A model generated the notes under the pieces. The model had not been told where the DNA came from. It did no database searches and saw only the letters and a program-made list of their open reading frames with translations. 64,000 nucleotides of DNA, taken from assembly GCF_003130075.1 (NCBI RefSeq), contig NZ_NRCW01000006.1, forward strand, positions 1 to 64,000, given 5' to 3'. Made by a program: the position numbers and the translations under genes. Of this stretch, positions 24,453 through 32,235 are shown one piece after another; positions within the stretch are counted from its first letter, which is position 1, and each line of letters begins with the position of its first letter. Source of the stretch: Aggregatibacter segnis. GTDB lineage: Bacteria; Pseudomonadota; Gammaproteobacteria; Enterobacterales; Pasteurellaceae.

Positions 24453-25089
24453 CCCAATGGCACAACTTCAACAATGGAAAGCGAACAATACTAAGAGGTT
24501 AGTAAGCGATGGTGGAGTATCAGTTAACGGCGTACACCCTAACGCGCTCAAAATTGAGCTGGTTAAAAGTGCGATAAAAAACTGCGAAATTGATTGCGAA
24601 ACTGCGAAACGAAGCAAAACACAGCGAACCCTTGATAATACTGGCTTTATAAAAAGAAACTGCGAAACAGGTTGCGAATTTGCGAAAGCGCACAATGCAA
24701 ATTTACATTCTGTTCAAAAAACGCAACAGGAAGCGCAAGGCGGAGAGAAACGCAAATACCAAGAGAAACTGTTTATCAATCCATTGGTGGCGGAATATAG
24801 CCAGCTTACGCGCCAATTTAAGCTAATTCATGATAGTAACCGCAAATGCCTTGAAGTTTATCCGGACGACTTCCATCACAAACTAAAAATGCGTGGGGAA
24901 TGTGTTGATTTAGTGGAGCGATTAAAAGGTGGTGGAAAGTTATTCAATGACTTAGCCAAAGGCACAAATTTAAACGCGGAACAGACCGCACTTTTAAAAG
25001 ACTTCAATCAGGCAAGCGGCTATCTAATCTACAAGTTTTCAGAGGTGGTAGCACAGATTGAGCGGTTACAGGACGTTATATTGACTTAG
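24439..25089 (+). CDS. Hypothetical element protein with NCE-repeat
   Basis: 216 aa from ATG 24439, behind GGGCGG. The N-terminal third repeats a motif (NCEIDCETAKR, NCETGCEFAKA), encoded by TGCGAAA-rich DNA. The C-terminal part is helical (NPLVAEYSQLTRQFKLIHDSN ... LINDL-like, LLKDFNQASGYLIYKFSEVV). It may be a small structural or packaging-related protein of the satellite; no family recognised. Confidence 0.55.
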   Translation: MKPTNPMAQLQQWKANNTKRLVSDGGVSVNGVHPNALKIELVKSAIKNCEIDCETAKRSKTQRTLDNTGFIKRNCETGCEFAKAHNANLHSVQKTQQEAQGGEKRKYQEKLFINPLVAEYSQLTRQFKLIHDSNRKCLEVYPDDFHHKLKMRGECVDLVERLKGGGKLFNDLAKGTNLNAEQTALLKDFNQASGYLIYKFSEVVAQIERLQDVILT

Positions 25090-25092
25090 ATC

Positions 25093-25160
25093 GGCTTCAG
25101 TCTTAATATGATTTACAGAAAGGCTTGCATCTGACTGCATATGTGACGGCAACTGAAGCC
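25093..25160 (+). ncRNA. Candidate structured RNA/long-range hairpin
   Basis: GGCTTCAGT (25093-25101) and ACTGAAGCC (25152-25160) are perfect arms enclosing 50 nt with a smaller GCAT..ATGC-type pairing. It lies just after a stop codon and ahead of the next gene, with no T-run directly after it. Confidence 0.4.
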
Positions 25161-25255
25161 CGAAGGCAGTTAAAAATTGTGAGCCTTTTGTTTTATTCCA
25201 AAACAGCAAAATGACTTAAACAGTCGTTTTTACTTTTTGGAATTCTCTTTTTATA

Positions 25256-25528
25256 ATGTCAAAAAACTCCCATTCGGTGGCGGAAATGCGAAAGGTTAAA
25301 GCAAATTGCGAAACGGATAGCTACCGTAACAGCCGATTTAATGCCGTGAAGCATGGCGGATATAGTACGGCTTTTCTCTCTTTGAGTAAGGAAGAACGGG
25401 AGCAAATTTTCGACCGGTTAAACCGTAGCAAAAAGCGTTTACATGTGGTTGATTTTAAAATTCCTCCAATCGATAAAGGGGCGGGGGAAAATCTCTACAG
25501 TATTCCAAACTCAGAACCGCCTGATTAA
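25256..25528 (+). CDS. Hypothetical protein with terminase-small-subunit-like start
   Basis: 90 aa. RFNAVKHGGYSTAFLSLSKEEREQIFDRL resembles the N-terminal HG.YS...L motif of some phage terminase small subunits and related small proteins. NCET echoes the previous gene. The protein is shorter than a terminase subunit. It is preceded by a TATAAT box (25250). Last gene of element 2. Confidence 0.45.
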   Translation: MSKNSHSVAEMRKVKANCETDSYRNSRFNAVKHGGYSTAFLSLSKEEREQIFDRLNRSKKRLHVVDFKIPPIDKGAGENLYSIPNSEPPD

Positions 25529-25560
25529 CTCAATTTCCACTACCGCGAAATTAAGATTTT

Positions 25561-25700
25561 ATGATGATGGCAGATAATGGCGGCTAAAAGCGGACTTGTT
25601 TCCTCTTGAATAAAGGTACTCCTAGGCGGGTTAAGGCTTCCACGGGGTAGCAGGCACGCGGAGATTGCCGGTTTTTCACATTTCTAACCATCATCATCTT
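25561..25700. other. GC-rich structured segment at the end of element 2
   Basis: ATGATGATGG (25561-25570) and CCATCATCAT (25688-25697) are inverted arms enclosing a GC-rich core unlike its AT-rich surroundings (CTAGGCGGGTTAAGGCTTCC, GGCACGCGGAGATTGCCGG). No ORF fits. Possibly an untranslated structured RNA. The remainder up to 25869 has no gene. Confidence 0.4.
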
Positions 25701-25869
25701 ATGGTTAAATCGCTTTTTTATAATTTCCGAAAACCTCTTTTTTATAGCGTTCAGAAACCTCCCTATTGCCGCTACTTTATATAATGACTTTTGATTTTAG
25801 TAACACAAATAGTAACACGATGATTTTCTGAATTAATCAAAATACTATTCTATAAGGATTTATAAACAT

Positions 25870-25887
25870 TAATTCAGATGACCCCAG
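25870..25887 (+). repeat. att-like direct repeat, element 2/3 junction
   Basis: Identical 18 bp to 18168-18185, again followed within 40 bp by an ssrA-type terminator-like hairpin (25906-25932) and integrase-related DNA. Confidence 0.6.
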
Positions 25888-26095
25888 ACAAACTTATCAA
25901 ATCCTAAAAGTCCTTTAAAATATTGACTTCAAGGGCTTTTTTATATCCTAAGCGCTCCTATCCAATCCTATAAAATCCTTGGGTTTTAGTTATACTGATA
26001 GCCGTATAGCAAAACCGGTATAACCAAAATCACACAAAACCTATTATAAAAAAACGTTAACGATGTTTTAGCTATACCCGATTTTTTAAAAGTCT

Positions 26096-26322
26096 GAATT
26101 ACCGCGCCAATGGCATTAAAGGCATTTAAGCTGTATCAAGACGAAGGGCATTTAGAAAAGCTCAAACGAACAATTCAGAAGCATAACGAGATCATGACTT
26201 ATGCCCTACACCGAGACTTAATCTCTTTTAATCCCACAGCAAATATCGAAAAGGAATTTGACAGTCCGACGGTTGAACATTTTAAAACCCTGAAGCCTGA
26301 GGTAAAGTGCGGTCGATTTTGA
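26096..26322 (+). pseudogene. Integrase 3, internal fragment
   Basis: Begins abruptly at ITAPMALKAFKLYQDEGHLEKL and ends at FKTLKPE, matching only residues of about 150-225 of integrase 2 at near identity. It then jumps into the uptake-signal sequence AAAGTGCGGTCG that in element 2 lies after the integrase stop. Both the N-terminal third and the entire catalytic domain are deleted. Confidence 0.9.
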
Positions 26323-26445
26323 TAGCGTTTTACTGTTTGATAATTTAAAGAATTAATGCGGCTAGGCGCGGCTTAATTAACCGAACCGAGAGATAGTACC
26401 CCTTATTACTATTTGTCGCGCTTTCACTATAATGGACGTTAAAAA

Positions 26446-26655
26446 ATGGCTAAAACCCAACAATATTATTCTCTTACTGAATGTTCTATTATTGATTATG
26501 AAGTTATTCCATTACCAGAGGCGACTTTATTATAGTGCAGTGGTCGGTTAAGGGTCGTTAGAAAACACAGAGAAGACAGAGAAATCGTTATTGATCATCT
26601 AGGCAATGTTAAGAAGAATACTAACGGAAGTCCAATTCATAGATCACGTCGCTTA
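26446..26655 (+). pseudogene. Remnant of the coiled-coil element gene
   Basis: ATG 26446 gives MAKTQQYYSLTECSIIDYEV, then a TAG after ATLL. Pieces of the 19742 gene (VIDHLGNVKKNTNGSPI) follow with deletions and frameshifts until about 26655. It marks the right part of element 3; core genome starts shortly after. Confidence 0.85.
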
Positions 26656-26731
26656 CGCTCTTTCGCCAATCCAGCTTTTCCCTCACGCCTAACAGACCAT
26701 CCCCCGAAAACACCTTCAAAAAATAAGTTTT

Positions 26732-28123
26732 TTATTTTCGACGAAAATTCTCCGCACCGTCCTCTTTTCTAAGGTAAGTTAAAACCCATACTAAAACGAC
26801 GCCGAAAATGGCTGAGGTGAGGAAAGTCGCACTGAAAGCACGTTGAAGCAATTCGCCACTGTCCCCAATGAAATGGCGATAAAGATCTAAAATCACAGCG
26901 GACACGGCAATACCGATACTGATTCCCACTTGTTGAATCACACTGAGATAAGTAGCGCCTGCGCTGGCATTGTGTTCGTCTAAATCACTAATCGTAAGTG
27001 TGTTGACGGAAGTAAAAATAATCGACATACAGCTACCATACCACGCCAAAATCAGCACCAAACACCAAATCGGTGTGTCTTGTTGCAACAGGCTCATGGC
27101 AGCAATAGCAAGAGCCATCGAAAGTGCGGTCAACATTAATGTCGTTTTATAACCCAAATGCGCCAGAATTTTGCCAACAAAAGATTTGGTTAACACCGAA
27201 CTTAGTGCAATAGGCGCCAACAACCAACCGGCAACTTCGGCACTATAATGAAACACCACCTGCAACATCAGCGGCATCAAAAACGGAATGCCTGAACCAC
27301 ACAAACGGATGAAAATATTCGCCACCATGCCAAGTCGAAACGTACGCGTAGTAAATAAATTTAACGGTAATAAGGGATTCTGAACCCGTTGAGCATACCA
27401 ATAATAAAAGGAGAAACAGCCGAACCCCACAGCCAAAATTAACGCTGTCAGCCATTGGTCGATACGGTCTTCAGACAACAAATCCAAGCCGAGTGTTAAG
27501 CCTACCAGCCCACCACCAAACAGCAAAAAGCCCCACCAATCCAGCTTGCTAATATTGCCTGTGCTGTTTGGCATATACCGACCGGCAAATCCAATCCCAA
27601 GGATACCAATAGGAATGTTAATTAGGAAAATCCAATGCCAGCTGGCATGCGTCACAAGCCATCCACCCACAATCGGCCCGAGCACCGGACCAATCAATCC
27701 CGCCATCGCCATGGCATTCCATGCGGCAACCAATTGATTTTTGGGGACATGACGAATAATTGCCAAGCGTGCTACCGGCATCATCATTGCCCCGCCCAGC
27801 CCTTGCAACACGCGCGACCAAATCAATGCGTTTAATGAATTGGAGGCGGCACAAGCAACAGAACCAAGCACAAAAATCGCCACCGCAACCCGAAACACAT
27901 TGAGCGTGCCGTATTTATCGGCAATCCAACCGGTGAGTGGAATAAATAATGCAACAGTGAGGGAATAACTGATTATCGCCATTTGCATTTCTAACGGTGA
28001 TTCATACAAATTGGCAGAAATGGCAGGCAATGCCGTATTCAAAATGGTGGCATCAAGGGACTGCATAAATAATGCCATGGCGGCAATTAAGGATAAATGG
28101 CGATAATGTTGGAGCTCAGGCAT
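26732..28123 (-). CDS. MFS drug-exporter-type transporter, DHA2 (14-TM) family
   Basis: 463 aa with about 14 membrane helices. Motif A-like text is WIADKYGTLNVFR after TM2, and the DHA2 motif C is GPVLGPIVGGWL. It resembles E. coli HsrA/MdtD-type proton-driven exporters; the substrate is unknown. First core gene right of the island, 13 bp downstream of mobB and probably co-transcribed with it. Confidence 0.85.
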   Translation of the reverse strand: MPELQHYRHLSLIAAMALFMQSLDATILNTALPAISANLYESPLEMQMAIISYSLTVALFIPLTGWIADKYGTLNVFRVAVAIFVLGSVACAASNSLNALIWSRVLQGLGGAMMMPVARLAIIRHVPKNQLVAAWNAMAMAGLIGPVLGPIVGGWLVTHASWHWIFLINIPIGILGIGFAGRYMPNSTGNISKLDWWGFLLFGGGLVGLTLGLDLLSEDRIDQWLTALILAVGFGCFSFYYWYAQRVQNPLLPLNLFTTRTFRLGMVANIFIRLCGSGIPFLMPLMLQVVFHYSAEVAGWLLAPIALSSVLTKSFVGKILAHLGYKTTLMLTALSMALAIAAMSLLQQDTPIWCLVLILAWYGSCMSIIFTSVNTLTISDLDEHNASAGATYLSVIQQVGISIGIAVSAVILDLYRHFIGDSGELLQRAFSATFLTSAIFGVVLVWVLTYLRKEDGAENFRRK

Positions 28124-28135
28124 AAAAAACCACGC

Positions 28136-28645
28136 TTAAATTCGACCGCACTTTTGCTCGTACCAAGCCGTAATAAAATCAGCAATCTGCGCGATATTAT
28201 TAATATCCAAACAAGGTTTATCTGCCGCTAAAGGGTAATCTGTAGCAACGGCCAGCACCAGATCATCAATGTCAGGTAACGGTTTAATCATGTCTTTACG
28301 GTGCAACAGAATCTTTTCAATAGGCTCCTGTTTGAAGCCTTCTACTAAAATAAGATCCGTTAATTCGTGATCAAATTGTTCACATAAATAAGACAGGGAA
28401 ATATGTTGTTGGGGTGTTTCCGTCATAAGCGCCCAGCGGTAGTCACAAGCCATAATCACTTGGCTGGCACCGGCATCTTTCATACGCCAACTGTCTTTGC
28501 CCGGTTTATCCACTTGCGCATCATGATGACTGTGTTTAATCACCGCCGGGCGCAAGCCACGTTGTTTTAATTGGGGAAGTAATTTTTCCAACAAGGTGGT
28601 TTTGCCACTGCCGCTGTAACCGGTAATGCCAAGCATGGGGAGCAT
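28136..28645 (-). CDS. mobB: Molybdopterin-guanine dinucleotide biosynthesis adaptor MobB
   Basis: 169 aa P-loop protein: Walker A GYSGSGKTT at 9-17, VIKHSHHD and the LVEGFK motif. It assists MobA in attaching GMP to molybdopterin, needed for DMSO reductase/formate dehydrogenase-type enzymes. This fits the selenocysteine genes selAB nearby, since formate dehydrogenase is the usual selenoprotein. mobA is not adjacent. Confidence 0.92.
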   Translation of the reverse strand: MLPMLGITGYSGSGKTTLLEKLLPQLKQRGLRPAVIKHSHHDAQVDKPGKDSWRMKDAGASQVIMACDYRWALMTETPQQHISLSYLCEQFDHELTDLILVEGFKQEPIEKILLHRKDMIKPLPDIDDLVLAVATDYPLAADKPCLDINNIAQIADFITAWYEQKCGRI

Positions 28646-28669
28646 AATATTTCCTTAAAGACAATAAAA

Positions 28670-28700
28670 TAAACGGGCTGATTATATACCAGCCCGCCAA
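28670..28700 (-). terminator. rpoE-rseABC operon terminator
   Basis: CGGGCTG and CAGCCCG (28674-28680 / 28690-28696) with a T-rich tail on the minus strand, after rseC. Confidence 0.75.
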
Positions 28701-28724
28701 AGAAAACGAATGATGCTCAAAGAT

Positions 28725-29162
28725 TTAGAGCACGCGCAGCAACACCGGTTGATAAGCTGATTTGCGATTCAGTTTTCGTGCATACCAACGTACACCAAGG
28801 AAGGAAAGTGCGGTGGAAATAAAAATAAAAAATACACTGACAAGTTCGTGACTAAACAACGAATCGAACAATAAGGTGCTGAAGACTAAAGTGAACAACG
28901 GGACACAATACATCAGCAACGCAGATTTGATCAGGGAATGTTCAGACAAGCCAATTTCGACCAACTGACCCACTTTTAACGGTGTAATGGTTTCAATGGT
29001 GAAAATATGCTCGCCTCGCTCACCGCTACCGGCTAATTCCGATAATGCCGAATTCCCGCAAACAGATTTTGCCGCACAAGCGCTACAGGCACTTTGCGAT
29101 TGGCATTTTACTTTCGCCTTGCCGGATTCGTATTCAATGACGACCGCACTTTCTGTCAACAT
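28725..29162 (-). CDS. rseC: RseC family protein
   Basis: 145 aa inner-membrane protein. A Cys cluster (CQSQSACSACAAKSVCG, about 20-36) is followed by a beta-rich N-domain and two membrane helices (about 83-125). In E. coli it joins the SoxR-reducing Rsx complex. Last gene of the sigma-E operon, 11 bp after rseB. Confidence 0.93.
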   Translation of the reverse strand: MLTESAVVIEYESGKAKVKCQSQSACSACAAKSVCGNSALSELAGSGERGEHIFTIETITPLKVGQLVEIGLSEHSLIKSALLMYCVPLFTLVFSTLLFDSLFSHELVSVFFIFISTALSFLGVRWYARKLNRKSAYQPVLLRVL

Positions 29163-29173
29163 AATAAGCCTGT

Positions 29174-30133
29174 TTAGTTTTTCTTAAATTGAATGTCTTG
29201 CACGATACGTTTTGCCGTAGAAATCGGCAATTGCCCAATAATCGTCACGTCTTTGTTATCCACAGTTTCGTTATAAATCGTGTAGGCACCTTGTCGCCAA
29301 GTATTATCTTGCAGTGTATTTTCTAGGATTTTGTCGGACACATATAACGTAAAAGAAAACAGTCCGTCGCTGTAAAGTTGCGATTCGATTTTATCGTCGC
29401 CATCACGTTCAATACTGCGATTTACCGCTTTAAAACCTTGTGGCAACCAACCTGGCGTCCAATTAAAATCCGGTGTTTGATTCGCGTTTTTATCCATTAA
29501 TAACGGAGGGAAAGCGACTTGATTGAGATAATCTACCAAACCGGAAATCCCGTCTCCCACATACAGATTTACAACACGAAATTGATCCAATAAATTGCCA
29601 TCCCGATCAAGCATATCACTGCGCAACAGTAAGTTATTGTCTTCATCAATAAAGGCCACATATTGATAACGAAAATCGTCTTTCGGCAAAATTCGAATGG
29701 TTTGTACCACATGATCCGCTACGCGATTACGCCCGATATTAACGAAATCATAGTATTGCTCCAACGTATCAAAATTCGCTCGGATGAGTGGCGGTAAATT
29801 ATCGGTAATGCCTTCACTATTAATGGTGAAAGGTTGATAGTTCGGTTGAAAATAGCTAATTAAATTATCACGTTGCACAATTTCTTGTTGTGCGCCATCT
29901 AGCGTCACCAATTGCGCAAAAGTTTTGCCATGAGATTTAAAATGACGGTACCGCAATGAATCCATGTTAGAAGGCGTAGTTTGTACAAAAGAAAATTCAT
30001 AATTTAGCTGTTCCGTCGCTTTCTTCATATCCTGCAAAAACTGTTTCGGCGAAAATGTTTCTGCACCAAGGGAAGAAAATGACGTGCTAAATAAGAAAAA
30101 AAGTGCGGTGGTTTTTAGAAATGTTTTTAACAT
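29174..30133 (-). CDS. rseB: Sigma-E regulatory protein RseB
   Basis: 319 aa from ATG 30133; the longer open frame to 30196 adds an unlikely 21 residues. The signal peptide ends SSLGA. Two periplasmic domains follow: a lipoprotein-sensor-like N-domain (FSPKQFLQDMKKATEQLNYEFSFVQ) and a C-domain (TPGWLPQGFKAVNR). RseB shields RseA from DegS and releases it on sensing mislocalised lipoprotein/LPS. Confidence 0.93.
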   Translation of the reverse strand: MLKTFLKTTALFFLFSTSFSSLGAETFSPKQFLQDMKKATEQLNYEFSFVQTTPSNMDSLRYRHFKSHGKTFAQLVTLDGAQQEIVQRDNLISYFQPNYQPFTINSEGITDNLPPLIRANFDTLEQYYDFVNIGRNRVADHVVQTIRILPKDDFRYQYVAFIDEDNNLLLRSDMLDRDGNLLDQFRVVNLYVGDGISGLVDYLNQVAFPPLLMDKNANQTPDFNWTPGWLPQGFKAVNRSIERDGDDKIESQLYSDGLFSFTLYVSDKILENTLQDNTWRQGAYTIYNETVDNKDVTIIGQLPISTAKRIVQDIQFKKN

Positions 30134-30153
30134 GATCAAATTCCTAATAAACA

Positions 30154-30182
30154 AATTCACCACCAAAAAATGGTGGTGAATT
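30154..30182 (-). other. Intra-operon hairpin between rseA and rseB
   Basis: AATTCACCACC (30154-30164) and GGTGGTGAATT (30172-30182) form a perfect 11-bp stem with a 7-nt loop, about 20 nt ahead of the rseB start. It has no proper T-run. It could set the rseA/rseB ratio by attenuation, RNA processing or 3' end protection. Confidence 0.65.
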
Positions 30183-30218
30183 CTCATAAAAAACAATTAT
30201 GCCGGAATACATGAATTA

Positions 30219-30806
30219 TTATTTATTGCTTTGATTCTGTCCTAAATTCATTGAATCGGCATAAACACGACGTTGTAATTCATAGCTTTGCAACATAGCG
30301 CCAATACGTTTATTTTTTTGTTCAAGCTGTTCCGTCGTAATAACATCTTTGCTTGGCGCATTGTAACTGACTTCTTGCACACCGTTGTTAAAAGGCAATG
30401 TTTGTAACACTGGGGTATCTGCTGCATTTTGTACGGTAGATTTTGCAGTGAAAGATTGTACACCTAATACAGCCACCAAGCACACACCCGCAGCAACAGC
30501 AACCTGCGTCATCGGCATAAACCATGCTTTTAACTTTTGCATAAACGGAGAGTTTTCGACTTCCTGCGGCAATGGTTGAGACTCAGTGACTTCAGCCATT
30601 TGAATTTCTTCTGAAGCAATCAAACTTTCCATTTTTGCAGTGAAATCAGCACCCAAGAAAACATTTGTTTCTTGACGCATAACAGAACGAATGGTGTGGA
30701 AATTTGCCCAACTCTCCTGCAATTCCGCATCTTGGCATAATTGTTCGGTGAGTTCATGATTAACTTGCTCACCATCAATATATGCTGAAAGTAGTTCTTT
30801 TTGCAT
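30219..30806 (-). CDS. rseA: Anti-sigma-E factor RseA
   Basis: 195 aa. The cytoplasmic sigma-binding domain (KELLSAYIDGEQVNHELTEQL, then WANFHTIRSVMRQE) precedes one membrane helix (about 98-118, QVAVAAGVCLVAVLGVQSF) and a periplasmic tail for DegS/RseB. It holds RpoE inactive until cleaved by DegS and RseP. It follows rpoE by 41 bp. Confidence 0.94.
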   Translation of the reverse strand: MQKELLSAYIDGEQVNHELTEQLCQDAELQESWANFHTIRSVMRQETNVFLGADFTAKMESLIASEEIQMAEVTESQPLPQEVENSPFMQKLKAWFMPMTQVAVAAGVCLVAVLGVQSFTAKSTVQNAADTPVLQTLPFNNGVQEVSYNAPSKDVITTEQLEQKNKRIGAMLQSYELQRRVYADSMNLGQNQSNK

Positions 30807-30847
30807 GTTTGTACTCCGACTAATCGTAGTTGTATTTTTGTTTTTTA

Positions 30848-31423
30848 TTAACGTTGTAAAAGCGGTTTCACTTTACTTTCAATGATTTCACGCGCTCTAA
30901 AAATCCGAGATCTCACAGTCCCCACCGGACAATCCATAATTTCTGCAATTTCTTCGTAACTTAATCCCTCGATTTCGCGTAAAGTAATTGCTGTGCGTAA
31001 ATCTTCTTGTAAACCTTTAATCGTATCAAATACGATATTCTTCAACTCGTTGGATAACATTTCATTTTCAGGCGTATCCACAACCCGTAAATTTGTTCCT
31101 ACATCGTAAGATTCTGCATCTTCAGCTAAAATATCTTCGCTTGGTGGGCGACGGCCTTGTGCAGTCAAATAATTTTTTGCAGTGTTCACTGCGATTCTGT
31201 ATAGCCAAGTATAGAAAGCACTATCACCACGAAAAGAGCCGATGGAACGGTATGCTTTTATAAATGATTCTTGTACAACATCGGGAATATCATTCGGTGA
31301 AATATACCGAGTCAGTAATCCAGCTACTTTATTTTGATAACGCGATACCAACAAATTGAAAGCTTTCTTATCTCCCTGCTGCACCCTTTCTACCAAAGCT
31401 TGATCTGTTAGCTGTTCAGCCAT
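30848..31423 (-). CDS. rpoE: RNA polymerase sigma-E factor
   Basis: 191 aa ECF sigma factor. Region 2 is SRYQNKVAGLLTRYI...DVVQESFIKAYRSI and region 4 is LSYEEIAEIMDCPVGTVRSRIFRARE. It directs envelope-stress transcription. The gene is led by its own sigma-E type promoter and heads rpoE-rseA-rseB-rseC. Confidence 0.96.
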   Translation of the reverse strand: MAEQLTDQALVERVQQGDKKAFNLLVSRYQNKVAGLLTRYISPNDIPDVVQESFIKAYRSIGSFRGDSAFYTWLYRIAVNTAKNYLTAQGRRPPSEDILAEDAESYDVGTNLRVVDTPENEMLSNELKNIVFDTIKGLQEDLRTAITLREIEGLSYEEIAEIMDCPVGTVRSRIFRAREIIESKVKPLLQR

Positions 31424-31485
31424 ATAACCTCAAATATCACGTCTAACAAACTTTAATTTCAAAGCCAGCAAGCTATTGTTATGCG

Positions 31486-31513
31486 TTAGACGAGATGAAT
31501 AAAAAAAAGTTCA
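31486..31513 (-). promoter_or_regulatory. Sigma-E autoregulated promoter of rpoE
   Basis: On the minus strand, TGAACTT (31507-31513) and GTCTAA (31486-31491) are separated by 15 bp. They match the sigma-E consensus GGAACTT/TCTRA and imply positive autoregulation as in E. coli. Confidence 0.75.
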
Positions 31514-31547
31514 GTTATTTTAGAAAAAACCAATAAAACAATGAAAA

Positions 31548-31802
31548 TCAGTGCGTTAGACTCAATTTTCGCTGAATTTCGAGCACCATTTCACGCAATT
31601 CCGGATCATTGATTTCGCCGTTATTAAAGAACCATGAAAAAAGTTGTAAATCGGTTGAAGCTAACAAACGAATAAAAACCTCTTTTTTATGCTCGCTAAG
31701 CCCGTCAAAATACTGTTTATAAAAAGGCATGATGACCTTGTCTAATTCCAACATACCGCGCCGACAATCCCACTCAATGCGCAGCGGATCATACTTTTTC
31801 AT
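31548..31802 (-). CDS. sdhE: FAD assembly factor SdhE
   Basis: 84 aa with the RRGMLELD motif (14-21) characteristic of SdhE/YgfY. It helps covalent FAD attachment to succinate dehydrogenase/fumarate reductase flavoproteins. It stands alone, between rpoE and the SMR gene. Confidence 0.92.
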   Translation of the reverse strand: MKKYDPLRIEWDCRRGMLELDKVIMPFYKQYFDGLSEHKKEVFIRLLASTDLQLFSWFFNNGEINDPELREMVLEIQRKLSLTH

Positions 31803-31840
31803 CCTATTCTCCTTTCCAAAAAATCAACTGGATTATAGCG

Positions 31841-32170
31841 TTAGTGCGCTGTTTGCGAAAATAAATTAATCACCAACACACCACAGATAATCAACCCCAT
31901 GCCAATTAAACCGGCAGTATCAATTTTCTGCCCAAAGGCGAAATAAGCCACAATGGCTGTCAACACAATCCCCACGCCAGACCAAATGGCATACACCAAA
32001 CCAACGGAAAGCGTACGAAAAATAATGGCAACAAAATAGAACGAACAGCCATAAAAAGCCAAAGCGCCAAGCGTCGGCAACGGTTTAGTAAAACCGTCGC
32101 TGACTTTCAATAGATTGGTGGCAACAATTTCCAAACAAATGGAAACGGCTAATAAAATCCATGGATTCAT
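31841..32170 (-). CDS. Small multidrug resistance (SMR) transporter
   Basis: 109 aa from ATG 32170, behind AGGGAAAA. It has four membrane helices; the essential membrane-embedded Glu is visible in ICLEIVATN (Glu13) and WSGVGIV is the family signature in TM3. It exports cationic compounds or guanidinium as a dual-topology dimer. Whether it is an EmrE- or Gdx-type member is not resolved. Confidence 0.88.
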   Translation of the reverse strand: MNPWILLAVSICLEIVATNLLKVSDGFTKPLPTLGALAFYGCSFYFVAIIFRTLSVGLVYAIWSGVGIVLTAIVAYFAFGQKIDTAGLIGMGLIICGVLVINLFSQTAH

Positions 32171-32183
32171 GTTTTCCCTATAC

Positions 32184-32229
32184 AAAAGTGCGGTCGGAAA
32201 TTCAGTTAAAAATCCGACCGCACTTTTTA
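32184..32229. terminator. Inverted uptake-signal pair acting as terminator
   Basis: AAAAGTGCGGTCGGA (32184-32198) and its complement at 32213-32227 form a 15-bp stem with T-runs on both strands. This is the classic double-USS terminator of Pasteurellaceae, here after proS. Confidence 0.9.
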
Positions 32230-32235
32230 TTTCAA

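Noticed and set aside
1552-26700. Complete prophage
   Set aside because: No capsid, portal, tail or lysis genes; only satellite/ICE-type regulatory, replication and integration genes.
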